From Barnesiella sp. An55 (GTDB taxonomy: Bacteria > Bacteroidota > Bacteroidia > Bacteroidales > Barnesiellaceae): a stretch of 64,000 nucleotides of DNA. This document shows positions 50,996-60,333 of the stretch, one piece after another. A program made the position numbers and the translations under genes. The DNA lies in NCBI RefSeq assembly GCF_002161555.1, contig NZ_NFHZ01000011.1:1-64000 (forward strand), written 5' to 3'. The notes below the pieces were generated by a model. It was not told the origin of the DNA. It worked only from the letters and a program-made list of their open reading frames with translations, and searched no databases. Every line of letters begins with the position of its first letter. Within the stretch, counting starts at the first letter, position 1.

Positions 50996-51910
50996 ATGAC
51001 CGTGAAGATGATTCAACCCCCCTTTTTAATTCCCGGCGACGGACTCGCTATTGTTTCGCCGGCCAGTATCATTAACCCCGATTATGTAAAAGGTGCCGTC
51101 AAGCGGCTCGAGAGTTGGCCGTTGGGCGTTTCGGTATCGCCGCACTGTCTGGGAAAGTCGGGAGCCTATGCGGGTACCATCGACGAGCGCATCGACGACT
51201 TTCGTCAAGCCCTATATACCCCCGAGGTGAAAGCCATTCTGTGTAGCCGGGGCGGTTATGGCTGCGTGCATCTGCTCGACCAGCTGGCCGACGACGTGGC
51301 TCACAACCCCAAGTGGATAATCGGGTTCAGCGATATCTCGGCCCTGCACGCCTTGTGTGTGAGTCGGGGCATCATGTCGCTGCACGCTCCCATGTGCAAA
51401 CACCTTACGGCCGAACCGGCCGACGATCGCTGCACACAGTATCTGCGGCAGATTCTCTTCGGCGAGTTGCCTCATTATCACGAAAAGACTCACCCGCTGA
51501 ACCGTTGCGGCGAAGCCCGGGCTATGCTGGTGGGCGGCAATATGGCCGTGCTTTGCGGGCTGATAGGGACCCCCTACGATGTCTTCCGCCCGGGCACGGT
51601 GCTCTTTATCGAAGATATTGCCGAGCCCCCCTACAAGATCGAGCGCATGCTCTACCAGTTGAAACTCTCGGGGCGGCTTGCTTCGCTGGCCGGGCTGATT
51701 GTGGGGCGCTTTACCGAGTACACCGAGAACCCGGGATTGGGCGGTACGCTCTATGAACTCATCTCGCAGATGGTCGAGGAGTATGACTACCCGGTATGCT
51801 TCGATTTCCCCGTAGGCCATGTCCCCGACAATCTGCCTCTCATCGAGGGGGCCGAGGTGACGTTTGCGGTAGGAAAACAGTCGGTGGAGCTCTCTTTTTG
51901 TATAAAATAG
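50996..51910 (+). CDS. ldcA: Muramoyltetrapeptide LD-carboxypeptidase (S66)
   Basis: A 304-residue cytoplasmic S66 peptidase that removes the terminal D-Ala from recycled murein tetrapeptides. The nucleophile elbow is GFSDISAL near residue 110 with Ser as nucleophile. Other family motifs are ILCSRGGYGCVHLLDQL (about 80-96), the VGGNMAVL segment with the family LxGGN, and FIEDIAEPPYKIERML (Glu of the triad). The C-terminal GHVPDNLPLIEGAEV contains the third triad residue His. No signal peptide, as expected. Confidence 0.92.
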   Translation: MTVKMIQPPFLIPGDGLAIVSPASIINPDYVKGAVKRLESWPLGVSVSPHCLGKSGAYAGTIDERIDDFRQALYTPEVKAILCSRGGYGCVHLLDQLADDVAHNPKWIIGFSDISALHALCVSRGIMSLHAPMCKHLTAEPADDRCTQYLRQILFGELPHYHEKTHPLNRCGEARAMLVGGNMAVLCGLIGTPYDVFRPGTVLFIEDIAEPPYKIERMLYQLKLSGRLASLAGLIVGRFTEYTENPGLGGTLYELISQMVEEYDYPVCFDFPVGHVPDNLPLIEGAEVTFAVGKQSVELSFCIK

Positions 51911-51942
51911 GCGGGATATTTGTGAGTTTTTGTCAGAATGAT

Positions 51943-51950
51943 TACTTTTG
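51943..51950 (+). promoter_or_regulatory. Promoter very close to the M28 peptidase start codon
   Basis: TACTTTTG (-7) with TTTG at 51919-51922 and 20 bases between them fits the consensus very well. The predicted transcription start (about 51956) coincides with the two ATG codons at 51954 and 51957, so the mRNA would be leaderless or nearly so. Confidence 0.45.
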
Positions 51951-51953
51951 AAC

Positions 51954-52946
51954 ATGATGAAAACGTTAAACCGTCAACTGGGGTATTTGATTCTGATTAC
52001 AGGTCTGGTAGCCTGTTCTGCCAAGTCGGGAAAGAGTAACGAGGAGAAGACGGCCGACACGGTGTCGGTCGAGGTGCCCGCGTTCAATGCCGACAGTGCC
52101 TATGCCTATGTCGAACGCCAGGTCGAGTTTGGATACCGGGTACCCAACACGCCGGCCCATCGGGCCACGGCCGACTATCTGGCGGCCGAGCTGGCCCGCC
52201 ACGGAGCCTCGGTCGAGGTACAGGAGGGCACCGTTACCGCCTACGACGGTACCGAACTTTCGATTCGCAACATCATCGGGTCGTTCTCGCCCGAGAAGAA
52301 AAATCGCATTTTGCTTTTTGCCCACTGGGATACCCGTCCCTATGCCGACAATGACGCCGACAAGAGCAAGCATCGCCAGCCCATAGCCGGGGCCGACGAC
52401 GGTGCGAGCGGGGTGGGAGTGCTGCTCGAGATAGCCCGTCAGCTGGGACAGAAGTTGCCCGCTACGGGAGTCGATATCGCCTTCTTCGATGCCGAAGATT
52501 ACGGAGCTCCCTACTGGAGCCACTCGAGCGACGAGGATACCTGGGCTTTGGGTACACAATATTGGACCCGCCGTCCGCACAAGCCCGGTTATCGGGCCCG
52601 TTTCGGTATCCTGCTCGATATGGTGGGAGGCTCGGGAGCCCGTTTCTGTCGCGAAATGTTTTCGGAGTACTACGCCTCGGGCATTGTGAAACAGGTGTGG
52701 GAGACCGCTGCCCGGTTGGGGTATGGCAACTATTTTGTGGACGAGAAGGGGGGCTATGTGACCGACGATCATGTGTATGTGAACCGGTATGGCATACCCA
52801 GTATCGACATCATTGCCTGCTCGAGCGAAACGGCCACGGGGTTCCCGCCCTACTGGCACACGGTGGACGACACGATGAAGAATATCGACCCCGCTACACT
52901 GAAGGCTGTGGGCCAAACCGTGCTGACGGTCATTTATGAAGAGTGA
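51954..52946 (+). CDS. M28-family zinc peptidase / glutaminyl-peptide cyclotransferase-like lipoprotein
   Basis: A 330-residue lipoprotein (lipobox LVAC) with an M28 alpha/beta fold. Metal-binding positions are FAHWDTRP (His/Asp), GADDGASG (Asp), DAEDYG (Glu/Asp), TDDHVYV and YWHTVDDT (His). The layout is close to the glutaminyl-peptide cyclotransferases of Bacteroidota, which cyclise N-terminal Gln, and also to aminopeptidases; I cannot separate the two. The ATG at 51954 is used, because the TTG at 51948 lies inside the -7 box. It is probably co-transcribed with sufE (18 bases downstream). Confidence 0.88.
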   Translation: MMKTLNRQLGYLILITGLVACSAKSGKSNEEKTADTVSVEVPAFNADSAYAYVERQVEFGYRVPNTPAHRATADYLAAELARHGASVEVQEGTVTAYDGTELSIRNIIGSFSPEKKNRILLFAHWDTRPYADNDADKSKHRQPIAGADDGASGVGVLLEIARQLGQKLPATGVDIAFFDAEDYGAPYWSHSSDEDTWALGTQYWTRRPHKPGYRARFGILLDMVGGSGARFCREMFSEYYASGIVKQVWETAARLGYGNYFVDEKGGYVTDDHVYVNRYGIPSIDIIACSSETATGFPPYWHTVDDTMKNIDPATLKAVGQTVLTVIYEE

Positions 52947-52964
52947 TTTTAAAACCTACCTAAT

Positions 52965-53393
52965 ATGAAAAGTATCGACGAAATACAAGACGAGATTATA
53001 GACGAGTTCTCGGTCTTCGACGACTGGATGGATAAATATGCTTTACTTATCGAATTGGGCAACAGTCTGCCCCCGATTGAAGAGAAATACAAAACCAACG
53101 AGAATCTGATTGAAGGTTGCCAAAGCCGGGTGTGGCTGCAAGCCGACTATCGCGACGGTCGCATCTATTTCGAGGCCGAGAGCGATGCCATCATTGTGAA
53201 GGGCATTGTGTCGCTGCTGGTGCGGGTGCTCTCGGGGCGTACCCCCGACGAGATTCTCAACGCCAACCTCTACTTCATTGAGCGGATAGGCCTCACCGAA
53301 CACTTGTCGCCCACACGTTCCAACGGGCTGCTGGCCATGGTCAAGCAGATGCGCATGTATGCATTGGCCTTTAAAGTGAAATCGGAAAACTGA
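52965..53393 (+). CDS. sufE: SufE-family sulfur acceptor
   Basis: A 142-residue SufE-like protein that receives sulfane sulfur from a SufS-type cysteine desulfurase for Fe-S cluster assembly. The acceptor Cys52 lies in NLIEGCQSRVW, the family signature. Normal length. The rest of the suf genes are not in this window. Confidence 0.93.
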   Translation: MKSIDEIQDEIIDEFSVFDDWMDKYALLIELGNSLPPIEEKYKTNENLIEGCQSRVWLQADYRDGRIYFEAESDAIIVKGIVSLLVRVLSGRTPDEILNANLYFIERIGLTEHLSPTRSNGLLAMVKQMRMYALAFKVKSEN

Positions 53394-53433
53394 GAAACCA
53401 GAGAATATTTATGAACAACTAACCCTAATATCT

Positions 53434-55101
53434 ATGTTTGAATCTTTGAAAAGTTTTTGGCAAACCAACCAATCGCTGGCGATTTTGTTTGCCGTGTTGA
53501 TTGTAGTAATCCCATTTTTGGTATTCTACATCGTAAAAGCAAGAAAAGAGCACCCCAAGGGGCTTATTGCTGCCGCTCTTGCCAATATGGGAGAACGTTT
53601 TGGCTACTATATCATGAATGCGGTACTGTTGCTTTTCTTGTGCTCTAAATTCGGTATCAGCGACGATGCGGCCGGTTGGATCTATGCCGTATTCTATTTC
53701 TTGATATATGTGCTGAGTCTGCCGGGTGGCATGATTGCCGACAGAACTCAAAAATACAAAGGGACTATTATTTCAGGTTTGCTGGTGATGGCGTTGGGTT
53801 ACGGCCTGTTGTCTATACCTGTCTTTGCCGAAACGACAGGCACAATCTCGTGGGTGCTTGTATTCACTTGCGTGGCGTTGTTGTTTATCGCGTTTGGTAA
53901 TGGGTTGTTCAAAGGCAACTTGCAGGCGATTGTAGGTCAGATGTATGACAACTTCGAGGCCGAGGCCGCCAAGAAAGGTCCGGATGCGTTGGCTGCCGCC
54001 AAGTCGAAACGCGACTCGGGCTTCCAGATTTTCTATGTCTTTATCAACATCGGAGGTGTGATTGCACCATTCGTGGCTCCTCTTTTGAGAGAGTTCTGGT
54101 TGAAGGCGCATCACCTTGCATACAATTCCGATCTGCCCCGTTTGTGCCACATGTTCAACGATAACGCAGGTGCGATGCCGGCTACCGATATGGCCAACTT
54201 GGTGGAACTTTCGAGTAAAGTGGGTCACACAGGTGCCGTGGACGCTGCGTTCTGTAATCAATATCTGGAGGTTTTCAACACGGGAGTCCATTTCTCTTTT
54301 ATCGCTTCGGTGGTAGCCATGCTCATTTCGCTTGCCATATTCTTGGTTGTGAAGAACAAGCTTCCCAATCCGGCCAAGAAAGAAAAGAAAGCCGTTGAGG
54401 TGACGCAGGAAGAAAGAAATGCCGACGCAAAAGAAATCAAACAAAGATTGTATGCGCTGTTTGCAGTGCTTGGCGTGGCCGTATTCTTCTGGTTCTCGTT
54501 CCATCAGAACGGGCAATCCTTGTCGGTTTTCGCCCGCGACTTCGTGGCTACCGATTCTGTGGCTCCCGAAATCTGGCAATGTATCAATCCGTTCTTCGTA
54601 ATTGTGCTGACCCCGATTATTATGTGGCTGTTTGGCGCTTTGGCGGCGAGAGGACGCAAAATATCTACACCCCGCAAGATTGCGATAGGTATGTTTATCA
54701 CGGCTTGTGCCTACATCTTCTTGATGATTGTGGCTGTGGCCAATAATTATCCTTCGGGAACCGAGTTCAAGAGTTTGAGCGACGCTGCAAAACTGGCGAT
54801 GAAGTCAAGTCCGTATGTTTTGATTCTGACCTATTTCTTCTTGACTGTGGCAGAGTTGTTTATTTCTCCTCTTGGACTTTCGTTCGTGTCGAAGGTTGCT
54901 CCCAAACATCTTCAAGGTATATGCCAGGGACTTTGGTTGACGGCGACCGCTATCGGCAACTTGTTCATTGCGCTTGGTGTGACAATGCTGAACGAGTTTC
55001 CGCAGCAATGGATGTGCTGGGCGGTATTCGCAGGATTCTGCCTGATATCGATGGGCGTGATGCTGGGTATGCTCAAATGGCTGGAGCGGGTGGCCGAATA
55101 G
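53434..55101 (+). CDS. POT-family proton-dependent oligopeptide transporter
   Basis: A 555-residue inner-membrane protein with about 12-14 helices. The POT/PTR signature ANMGERFGYYIM (ExxERFxYY) lies at about residues 49-60, and the FINIGGVIAPFVAP segment at about 200-213. The second half contains a long cytoplasmic linker (about 305-335, KKEKKAVEVTQEERNADAKE). It imports di-/tripeptides with protons. It ends just before a strong bidirectional hairpin. Confidence 0.92.
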   Translation: MFESLKSFWQTNQSLAILFAVLIVVIPFLVFYIVKARKEHPKGLIAAALANMGERFGYYIMNAVLLLFLCSKFGISDDAAGWIYAVFYFLIYVLSLPGGMIADRTQKYKGTIISGLLVMALGYGLLSIPVFAETTGTISWVLVFTCVALLFIAFGNGLFKGNLQAIVGQMYDNFEAEAAKKGPDALAAAKSKRDSGFQIFYVFINIGGVIAPFVAPLLREFWLKAHHLAYNSDLPRLCHMFNDNAGAMPATDMANLVELSSKVGHTGAVDAAFCNQYLEVFNTGVHFSFIASVVAMLISLAIFLVVKNKLPNPAKKEKKAVEVTQEERNADAKEIKQRLYALFAVLGVAVFFWFSFHQNGQSLSVFARDFVATDSVAPEIWQCINPFFVIVLTPIIMWLFGALAARGRKISTPRKIAIGMFITACAYIFLMIVAVANNYPSGTEFKSLSDAAKLAMKSSPYVLILTYFFLTVAELFISPLGLSFVSKVAPKHLQGICQGLWLTATAIGNLFIALGVTMLNEFPQQWMCWAVFAGFCLISMGVMLGMLKWLERVAE

Positions 55102-55124
55102 GGCGCTGCTCATAGCACCATATA

Positions 55125-55162
55125 ACAGAAGGCCCCCGGGACTACTCCCGGGGGCCTTCTGT
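55125..55162. terminator. Strong bidirectional terminator
   Basis: A perfect 17-bp GC-rich stem (55125-55141 with 55146-55162) with a 4-base loop, between the convergent transporter and AraC genes. Confidence 0.9.
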
Positions 55163-55166
55163 CGTG

Positions 55167-56021
55167 TTATGCATTCTTGCGCATTCTGAATTTCAGGGGG
55201 GATATCCCGTTTTTCTTGACAAAGAATTTGCCGAATACCGACTGGTCCGAGAAGCCCAGTTGCGAGGCAATCTCTTTGATGTCGAGATCGGTGCAGTCGA
55301 GCAGACGGCGGGCGTCGGCGCTGATGAGTTCCGAGATGTGGAATCGCACGGTTTTGCCCGTTGTTTTTTTGACAATTCGCGAGAGATAGGCGGTCGAGAT
55401 GTTCAGCTCGTCGGCATAGAAGCCTATGTCGTGGTGCTGCTTGTAGTTGTCCATCAACAGTTTTCTGAATCGGCGGAATATCTCGCCCGACCGTTTTATA
55501 TAGGTGGGCATGTGCCGGTTGCTTTGCCCGAAGGAATCGGCCACTTGCAATAGCAGTAGGCTGCACAAGTGCCTGGCGATGCCGTTCATGTAGAGCTTGA
55601 AGCCTTTGAGCTCGCTGGTAAAGAGGGCAAAGGTTTGCAGCAGATAACGGCTCTTCTCGGGTTTGAGAGAGAGGAGAGGCAGGCGGTCGCTACGGATAAA
55701 CTCGGAGAGTTGGTTATAGAGGGGTTGGCCGCCGGGCAGACTGTCGAAGTACTCGGGCACGAGGTAAATCGCAGCAAATTCAAAGTCGGTGCTCATCTCG
55801 TGTAGTGTAGCTGTGAGGCTTGGGGTGAAGATGACCAGCTCCTCTTTCTTCAGTCGGTAACAGCGATGGGTGTCGGAGAGTAAGGCTGTTCCATTTTTGA
55901 CGAAAATAAAAAAGAATCCTTTGGCTATGGTTATCGTGTCGAGGCTCGAAAAACCCGCTCCATCGCCGTAGGAACCCGCATTAGGTATCTTGTACAAGAT
56001 CTCGAGAAGCGCAATATTCAT
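55167..56021 (-). CDS. AraC-family regulator
   Basis: A 284-residue regulator. The N-terminal part (about 1-150) is a cupin-like sensor. The C-terminal AraC domain has two helix-turn-helices (HHDIGFYADELNISTAYLSRIVKK, then LDIKEIASQLGFSDQSVFGKFFVKK, ending GISPLKFR). It is monocistronic with a -7 box at 56038-56045. It is divergent from a membrane protein gene, the most likely target. Confidence 0.9.
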   Translation of the reverse strand: MNIALLEILYKIPNAGSYGDGAGFSSLDTITIAKGFFFIFVKNGTALLSDTHRCYRLKKEELVIFTPSLTATLHEMSTDFEFAAIYLVPEYFDSLPGGQPLYNQLSEFIRSDRLPLLSLKPEKSRYLLQTFALFTSELKGFKLYMNGIARHLCSLLLLQVADSFGQSNRHMPTYIKRSGEIFRRFRKLLMDNYKQHHDIGFYADELNISTAYLSRIVKKTTGKTVRFHISELISADARRLLDCTDLDIKEIASQLGFSDQSVFGKFFVKKNGISPLKFRMRKNA

Positions 56022-56037
56022 GCTCCGTTTTTTCTTT

Positions 56038-56045
56038 CAAAGGTA
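56038..56045 (-). promoter_or_regulatory. Promoter -7 box for the second AraC gene
   Basis: The minus strand reads TACCTTTG, an exact match 17 bases upstream of the start codon. A TTGG lies about 20 bases further upstream in the -33 position. Confidence 0.55.
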
Positions 56046-56110
56046 AGAATTGTTTCGTTTTTAACCAAGGTTGGTTTTTCTTTTATGAGTGGGAATCCAA
56101 AAAATGGAGA

Positions 56111-56118
56111 GAACTTTG
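56111..56118 (+). promoter_or_regulatory. Candidate -7 box for the divergent membrane protein gene
   Basis: GAACTTTG followed by CACC resembles the -7 consensus and its usual downstream bases. It lies inside the longer open frame that starts at 56085, so the start codon is more likely the ATG at 56148. Confidence 0.4.
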
Positions 56119-56147
56119 CACCGGTTTTTAAAAGGTATTATAAAATT

Positions 56148-56813
56148 ATGATGAATGTTTATTTGTTGAGGCGTTATTTGTTGTTTGTCGTTTCTCTGTT
56201 TGTCAACGCCTTGGGTATCGATTTCATTACGAAAGCTTTGTTGGGAACCTCACCCATTACCAGTGTCAATTATGTGTTGAGTCTGTTTACTCCGCTCACG
56301 ATGGGGCAGTGGACGATTATTGTTAATATTCTGTTTCTGTTATTTGAATTGCCGTTTATGACACGCGAATCGCTTAAGGAAGAGATGCGTCCCTATATCA
56401 TGCAGATACCTATTTCGCTCGGGTTCGGTATCTTTATCGACTGGGCCATGAATATGCTGTTTTGGGTTGCTCCTGTTAATCTTGTGCAGCAGTTGGTCTA
56501 TCTCTTCATCGGGTGCTGTGTGTTGGCCGTGGGGATAGCCCTCGAGATGAAGGTGAATGTGGCCATGACGGCCGGCGAGTTCTTTGTCAAGACGATTGCC
56601 CAGCGGTTGAGCCGCCCCTTTGGTTCTGTGAAGTTAGGCTTTGATGTGTCGCTGGTGTTGATGGCTTGTGCCATGTCGTTTATCTTCTCCTCGACCATTA
56701 CCGGTGTAGGGTTGGGGACTGTGGTTTCGGCTTTGCTGGTAGGGCCTATCGTGCATGTGGTGAGCCCCTTCTACCGTGTGCTCGACCGGTGGTTGCTTTC
56801 GCCCGCAGCTTGA
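56148..56813 (+). CDS. YczE/YitT-like integral membrane protein
   Basis: About 221 residues with five to six hydrophobic helices. The motif FVVSLFVNALGIDFITKALLGTSPITS at the start is typical of the YczE/YyaS/YitT-type family (BCR, function not established). Two adjacent ATGs (56148, 56151) follow the likely promoter; the ATG at 56085 would add 21 polar residues. It is divergent from an AraC regulator, which may control it. A transport or membrane-stress role cannot be assigned. Confidence 0.75.
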   Translation: MMNVYLLRRYLLFVVSLFVNALGIDFITKALLGTSPITSVNYVLSLFTPLTMGQWTIIVNILFLLFELPFMTRESLKEEMRPYIMQIPISLGFGIFIDWAMNMLFWVAPVNLVQQLVYLFIGCCVLAVGIALEMKVNVAMTAGEFFVKTIAQRLSRPFGSVKLGFDVSLVLMACAMSFIFSSTITGVGLGTVVSALLVGPIVHVVSPFYRVLDRWLLSPAA

Positions 56814-56821
56814 CCCGAAAA

Positions 56822-57418
56822 TTAGAAAATAGAGAGTTGCCGCTCGAGCAACTGAAACGATAGCCTGTGATAAGGCGAAGGCCCGTATTGAGCAATGGCA
56901 GCTCGATGAGCTTTGGTGGGATACCCCTTGTTTGACTTCCAGTCATACATGGGGTATTTTTCGTGCAGCTCGTTCATGTAATCGTCGCGGTAGGTTTTGG
57001 CCAGCACCGAAGCTGCTGCGATGGCTTCGTATTTGCCGTCGCCCTTTACCACGCAGGTGTGGGCGATGCCGGGATAGGGCTTGAAGCGGTTGCCGTCGAT
57101 GAGCAGGTGCTGCGGGACGACCCGTAGTTGCTCTATGGCCCGGTGCATGGCCAGGAACGAGGCATTGAGTATGTTGATGCGATCGATTTCCTGGGGAGAG
57201 ACAATGCCTACGGCCCAGGCCAGAGCCGACTCTTCGATGAGGGGGCGCAGGGCGTAGCGTTGTTTCTCGGTGAGTTGTTTCGAGTCGTTGAGCAGTTCGT
57301 TGCGGAAGTCGGGCGGCAATACGACGGCCGCCGCATAAACGGCACCGGCCAGACAGCCGCGACCTGCCTCGTCGCAGCCGGCTTCGACCACTCCGCTATT
57401 CATGTAGGGCAACAGCAT
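56822..57418 (-). CDS. rnhB: Ribonuclease HII
   Basis: A 198-residue RNase HII that nicks RNA in RNA/DNA hybrids and removes misinserted ribonucleotides. The catalytic acids are Asp16-Glu17 in DEAGRG, Asp108 in LIDGN and Asp145 in [23 protein letters not shown] is the family KGD motif. Standard length; Met6 is an alternative start. It lies 15 bases downstream of the DUF4831 gene. Confidence 0.96.
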   Translation of the reverse strand: MLLPYMNSGVVEAGCDEAGRGCLAGAVYAAAVVLPPDFRNELLNDSKQLTEKQRYALRPLIEESALAWAVGIVSPQEIDRINILNASFLAMHRAIEQLRVVPQHLLIDGNRFKPYPGIAHTCVVKGDGKYEAIAAASVLAKTYRDDYMNELHEKYPMYDWKSNKGYPTKAHRAAIAQYGPSPYHRLSFQLLERQLSIF

Positions 57419-57433
57419 AATTTCCCGTTCTCC

Positions 57434-58501
57434 TTATTTGCCTAACTGGCGGATGGCCCCGGTTTGGGGATAGAAGGTGGCGCAGGTGGGGTTTTTCTTG
57501 TCGGTAAAGAGCGAGGGGTCGAGCCCGAAGATGACGCCAAACTGGGCCACGGGGACCTCGCCTTTGAAGAGCGTTTTCTTGCCGTCGGTGAGGGTTACCT
57601 CGGCCTTGCCGGGAATGGCATAGGGTACGGCGTTTTTGGGCATCTTCTTCACGTTGCCCTTGTTATCGACGGGGAGTTGCCCCTCCTCGGTAATCTTCAG
57701 GGTGAGGTATATGGGGGCTCCGCTCAGGTTGTCGGCATCAACCACGCCATAGAGGTCGGAGATGCGGAACACCACCTCGTTGGTGGTCTCTTCGACGGGC
57801 ACATAGTCGATGTGTTTCACTACCGTCTCGGTCTGGGTCGTACCCATGAACAGAGCCGTGAGGGCAGCCTCCTGCTCGTCGAGTTGTTGAATGACGAGCT
57901 TGAACGATTCCCCGTCGGCCGGCAGTTCGTCCACTTCGCCGGTGACCAGGTCCAGACGGCTTTCGCGTATGCGGTAAAGCTGTTTGGCGGCTACCTCGGC
58001 CATCTTGGCGGTCGAGGCCGACATGAGCAACTCTTCGGAGAGAACTTTGGCATAGGCCTTATCGTCGAGGGGCGATTTCTTTTTGGCCTTGGGAGCCGCG
58101 GGTTCGATGGTATCGAGCACGGGTTCGGTGTTGATCGAAAGCAAAAGCCCGTTTTCGTCGAGCACGATATAGCCCTCGCTGCCCGACTTAAACTGCATGA
58201 GGTATTGCTCCTCGGGATCGGGCAGGCCGTAGGGGATGGCCTTTACCGAAGCGATGCTCCACTCTTCGGAGTCTTGTGTGATGGCTCCCGGTATGCCCAG
58301 GTATTTCTCGGCATACTGGCAGTAGGGGCCCGCTTTACGGATGGTCTTTGTGGCTACGACCTCGAGGTCGAGGTGTGTTTTGGGCAAAGAGAATATGAGG
58401 CCATACTCGTTGTGCTTTTCGGCGGTGAGTCTTTTGGTCTCTTGGGCGAATCCCAGGCTCGTGGTGAGGAGCAGGCAGAGGGATAAGAGGGCGTATTTCA
58501 T
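57434..58501 (-). CDS. DUF4831-family secreted protein
   Basis: A 355-residue protein with a signal peptide (cleaved near GFAQ). Sequence style and length match the Bacteroidales DUF4831 family, whose function is unknown. Notable segments are IFSLPKTHLDLEV near the N-terminus and VVFRISDLYGVVDADNLSG near residue 245. A Lys-rich PKAKKKSPLDDKAYAK lies around 145. It is probably the first gene of a pair with rnhB, a conserved neighbour. Confidence 0.8.
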   Translation of the reverse strand: MKYALLSLCLLLTTSLGFAQETKRLTAEKHNEYGLIFSLPKTHLDLEVVATKTIRKAGPYCQYAEKYLGIPGAITQDSEEWSIASVKAIPYGLPDPEEQYLMQFKSGSEGYIVLDENGLLLSINTEPVLDTIEPAAPKAKKKSPLDDKAYAKVLSEELLMSASTAKMAEVAAKQLYRIRESRLDLVTGEVDELPADGESFKLVIQQLDEQEAALTALFMGTTQTETVVKHIDYVPVEETTNEVVFRISDLYGVVDADNLSGAPIYLTLKITEEGQLPVDNKGNVKKMPKNAVPYAIPGKAEVTLTDGKKTLFKGEVPVAQFGVIFGLDPSLFTDKKNPTCATFYPQTGAIRQLGK

Positions 58502-58618
58502 AAGTCTTGTGTTGGTTTTACGGGGTTAAAACGGCAAATCGATTCCCGGATCTTGGCTTGTAGTTCCCGGTTCCATTTGCTTGATTTATGCAAAGATATA
58601 AAATGTTTTGACATTCTG

Positions 58619-60145
58619 TTACATTCGTGTGGCTTTTATCTGCTTGAACGCCTTTCCCAAATGGGCTACGATATCACCGGCGGTGACATACTCTTCGCCC
58701 TCTTCCTGGGAGGCCAGGTCGCCGGCGGTACCGTGCAGGAACACGCCTATGATGGCTGCCTCTTCGGGGGGATAGCCTTGGGCCAGCAGGGAGCCGATGA
58801 TGCCGGTGAGCACATCGCCGCTGCCGGCGGTAGCCATGCCGGGATTGCCCGTCGAGTTGAAATGTACCGAACCGTCGGGCAGGGCGATGGCGGTGTGAGC
58901 CCCCTTCAAGACAACGATAATGTCGTATTTGGTGGCTACGTGGGTGATGCATTTCAATCGGTCGGCATCGCTGTTCATGGGGCCGAACATGCGTTCCAGC
59001 TCGTGAATGTGGGGGGTGAGTATGGTGCGCGAGGGCAGGTATCGCAGGATGCTCTGCTCCTGGGCTATGCAGTTCAGGGCATCGGCATCGAGCACGAGAG
59101 GTTGTTTTATCTCTTTGAGCAGGTGCAAGAGGGCGGCTATGGAAGTCTCGTTGCAACCCATGCCGGGCCCTACGGCCAAAGCCGTGTAACGGGGATTGGC
59201 CGGAATCTCCTCGATGTGTTCCTCTCCCTTGTCGGGCGAGAATATCGCTTCGGGTACGGCGGTTTGCAGGATGAGGTTGGCGCAGCGTGGAGCGTGCACC
59301 GATACCAGTCCGGCACCACTGTGCAGGGCCGCCTTGGATGCGAGTATGGCTGCCCCCATCATGCTGTACTGACCGGCAGCCAGCAGCAGGTGGCCATAGT
59401 CGCGCTTGTCGGAGAATTTGGCACGGGAGTGGAGCCGGGTAGCCACGTCGGTGACGGTCGTCAGGTAGTAGCCGGTTTCGGTCTCGGCGATAGCCCGGGG
59501 GTGCAGTGCAATGTCGAGCACCTTGACCTGGCCGGTATATTTTGTATTCTCGGCAAAGAAGAAGGCCAGTTTGGGAGTCTGGAGGGTGAGCGTCAGGTGT
59601 GCTTTGACCACCCGGTCGGGAGAGGCGTCGGGATTCCATTCTCCAAACAATCCCGAGGGGATATCGATGGAGATGACGAAGGCCTCGGTTTCGTTGATAT
59701 AGCGGACCAGCGAGGCAAAGCCACCTGTGAGAGGTTCGCGCAGTCCGGCACCGAAGAGGCCATCGATGATTACATCGTCGGGCTCTATGACCGGGGGAGT
59801 AAACTGATTGGTAATTTCAAAAAAATCGGTCGTGCCGGTATTCTTCAGCCGGTCGCGATTCTTGGCACAGTCGGCCGACAAGTGGTGGCTGGGCGAGGTG
59901 TTGAACAGATATACGATGGGGCGATAACCCAAATCGATGAGCAGCCGGGCGGTAGCCAGGGCGTCGCCACCGTTGTTGCCTGGCCCGGCAAAGATATAGA
60001 TGTGGCGTTCGGGCGATACGATTTTACTTATCTCTTGGGTAATCGCCTCGGCGGCCCGTTCCATCAGGCCGATGGAGGTAATGGGTTCATATTCTGTGGT
60101 AAGCTGGTCGAGCAGCTTGATCGATGGGGTAGTGAACAGTTTCAT
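58619..60145 (-). CDS. nnrD: Bifunctional NAD(P)H-hydrate epimerase / ADP-dependent dehydratase
   Basis: A 508-residue fusion repairing hydrated NAD(P)H. The N-terminal YjeF_N (NnrE) epimerase spans about 1-210 with FAGPGNNGGDALATARLL. The C-terminal NnrD kinase-like dehydratase spans about 230-508 with GPGMG, LDADALN, TPHIHELERMFG and TAGSGDVLTGIIG. The ATG at 60145 is used; the open frame runs on to 60325, but the promoter (-7 box 60195-60202) lies within that extension and the extra residues look unrelated. The fusion is common in bacteria. Confidence 0.95.
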   Translation of the reverse strand: MKLFTTPSIKLLDQLTTEYEPITSIGLMERAAEAITQEISKIVSPERHIYIFAGPGNNGGDALATARLLIDLGYRPIVYLFNTSPSHHLSADCAKNRDRLKNTGTTDFFEITNQFTPPVIEPDDVIIDGLFGAGLREPLTGGFASLVRYINETEAFVISIDIPSGLFGEWNPDASPDRVVKAHLTLTLQTPKLAFFFAENTKYTGQVKVLDIALHPRAIAETETGYYLTTVTDVATRLHSRAKFSDKRDYGHLLLAAGQYSMMGAAILASKAALHSGAGLVSVHAPRCANLILQTAVPEAIFSPDKGEEHIEEIPANPRYTALAVGPGMGCNETSIAALLHLLKEIKQPLVLDADALNCIAQEQSILRYLPSRTILTPHIHELERMFGPMNSDADRLKCITHVATKYDIIVVLKGAHTAIALPDGSVHFNSTGNPGMATAGSGDVLTGIIGSLLAQGYPPEEAAIIGVFLHGTAGDLASQEEGEEYVTAGDIVAHLGKAFKQIKATRM

Positions 60146-60194
60146 GTCGATATATGCTTTTTTCTCCCGGCTATGCTCCCGGGGAGGAGTCATA

Positions 60195-60202
60195 CAAAAG
60201 TA
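60195..60202 (-). promoter_or_regulatory. Promoter -7 box for the NnrDE gene
   Basis: The minus strand reads TACTTTTG, an exact -7 match 50 bases upstream of the ATG at 60145. It decides against the longer reading frame. Confidence 0.6.
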
Positions 60203-60309
60203 AAAAGAAAAACGCAGAACGTGAAATATTTTGTAGGGTGGGGATGCGGCCAAGAATCGAATTCTGTAAAAATATAGGCCTTCGTTGTCGGAGTTTTTAC
60301 GATTTGTTA

Positions 60310-60317
60310 TAACTTTG
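60310..60317 (+). promoter_or_regulatory. Promoter -7 box for hpt-adk
   Basis: TAACTTTG matches the -7 consensus 17 bases before the hpt start codon. Confidence 0.6.
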
Positions 60318-60333
60318 TGCAACATTCAGAATA

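Noticed and set aside
58553-60277. 574-codon plus-strand frame
   Set aside because: Opposite the well-supported NnrDE gene; Gly-rich sequence with no recognisable domain.
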